Below are positions 63,723-64,000 of a stretch of DNA of 64,000 bases, in pieces. The DNA is from Lotus japonicus. Its lineage: Eukaryota > Streptophyta > Magnoliopsida > Fabales > Fabaceae. A program made the position numbers and the translations under genes. The notes beneath the pieces were generated by a model. It did no database searches, was not told where the DNA came from, and was given only the letters and a program-made list of their open reading frames with translations. The stretch spans positions 32,679,158 through 32,743,157 of the forward strand of contig NC_080042.1 of the NCBI RefSeq assembly GCF_012489685.1, in the 5' to 3' direction. How positions within the stretch are numbered: position 1 is the stretch's first letter; each line of letters begins with the position of its first letter.

Positions 63723-64000
63723 TGTAAGACCCGGGGATTTATTTATGTTTTTGTATTATTGAAGAATAATATAAAGTACGATGTTCTATTTTCAGTAAGG
63801 AGAAAATACTGATTAATTGTTACTATAACGCTTGTATAGTAATTTATTACGTAATTAATTATTACGTAAAGCGCGAGTAGTCGATATGCATGCATGCACA
63901 TGCATAATTTTGGGTAGTGCATAAAATATGCAAAAAGGGAATTTTCAAGACTCATATCTATTATATTGGAGGAGGAGTTTTATTTATTTATTAAATAAAT
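63723..64000 (+). mobile_element. Start of a further LTR element (I), truncated by the window
   Basis: H coding sequence ends abruptly at TGTAAGACCCGGGGATTTAT, a typical LTR start. The preceding cagat (63718-63722) would be its target site. The sequence is AT-rich and without an ORF. Class and strand are open, because the other end lies outside; a gypsy element is my guess. Confidence 0.6.

Overview
The window is nuclear DNA of a flowering plant, most likely a legume. That is judged from the look of the SIRE/Maximus-type copia and Tekay-type chromovirus proteins; no species can be named. I found no host gene, tRNA or rRNA gene. Almost all of the 64 kb is LTR retrotransposons nested inside one another. 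Because target-site duplications (TSDs) survive at most junctions, the insertion order can be read directly.

Left nest (1-48.1 kb), from outside in. (1) An old envelope-like ORF, 'E' (minus strand, 460-1010 and 46840-48077), is split by (2) copia element 'D' (1016-46834, minus, TSD acaat). D's envelope-like ORF is split by (3) Ty3/gypsy chromovirus 'G2' (2771-35525, minus, TSD gcctc). One LTR of G2 is split by (4) copia element 'B' (3156-23233, plus, TSD atcgg). B's integrase is split by (5) gypsy element 'G1' (6493-17507, minus, TSD ggtag). D's 5' LTR also carries a solo gypsy LTR, 'G3' (44367-46614, TSD tttct).

Right nest (48.7-64 kb). Copia element 'H' (from 48683, plus, related to B) is split in its reverse transcriptase by copia 'C' (53253-63616, plus, TSD cagac, same family as D). 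It is split again 106 bases later by the start of another LTR element, 'I' (63723 to the window end). Bases 1-372 are the end of a further C/D-family LTR. Bases 48078-48682 are unclassified.

The copia elements have Sirevirus features: a gag with zinc knuckles and coiled coil, PR-INT-RT-RNase H, an envelope-like ORF after pol, and several polypurine tracts before the 3' LTR. C/D have pol in the +1 frame over a gag overlap of at least 113 nt; B/H have one gag-pol frame. All pol genes here are broken.

Three things stand out. First, C and D both carry, antisense between the envelope-like ORF and the 3' LTR, an intact 130-codon gene. It has its own TATA box and AATAAA signal at conserved spacing, and the two proteins are about 72% identical. 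Second, the gypsy LTRs carry tandem arrays of seven or more small hairpins. Their stems covary while the loop stays fixed, which suggests a selected RNA structure. Third, the G2 LTRs contain a 232-codon ORF with a strongly acidic tail.
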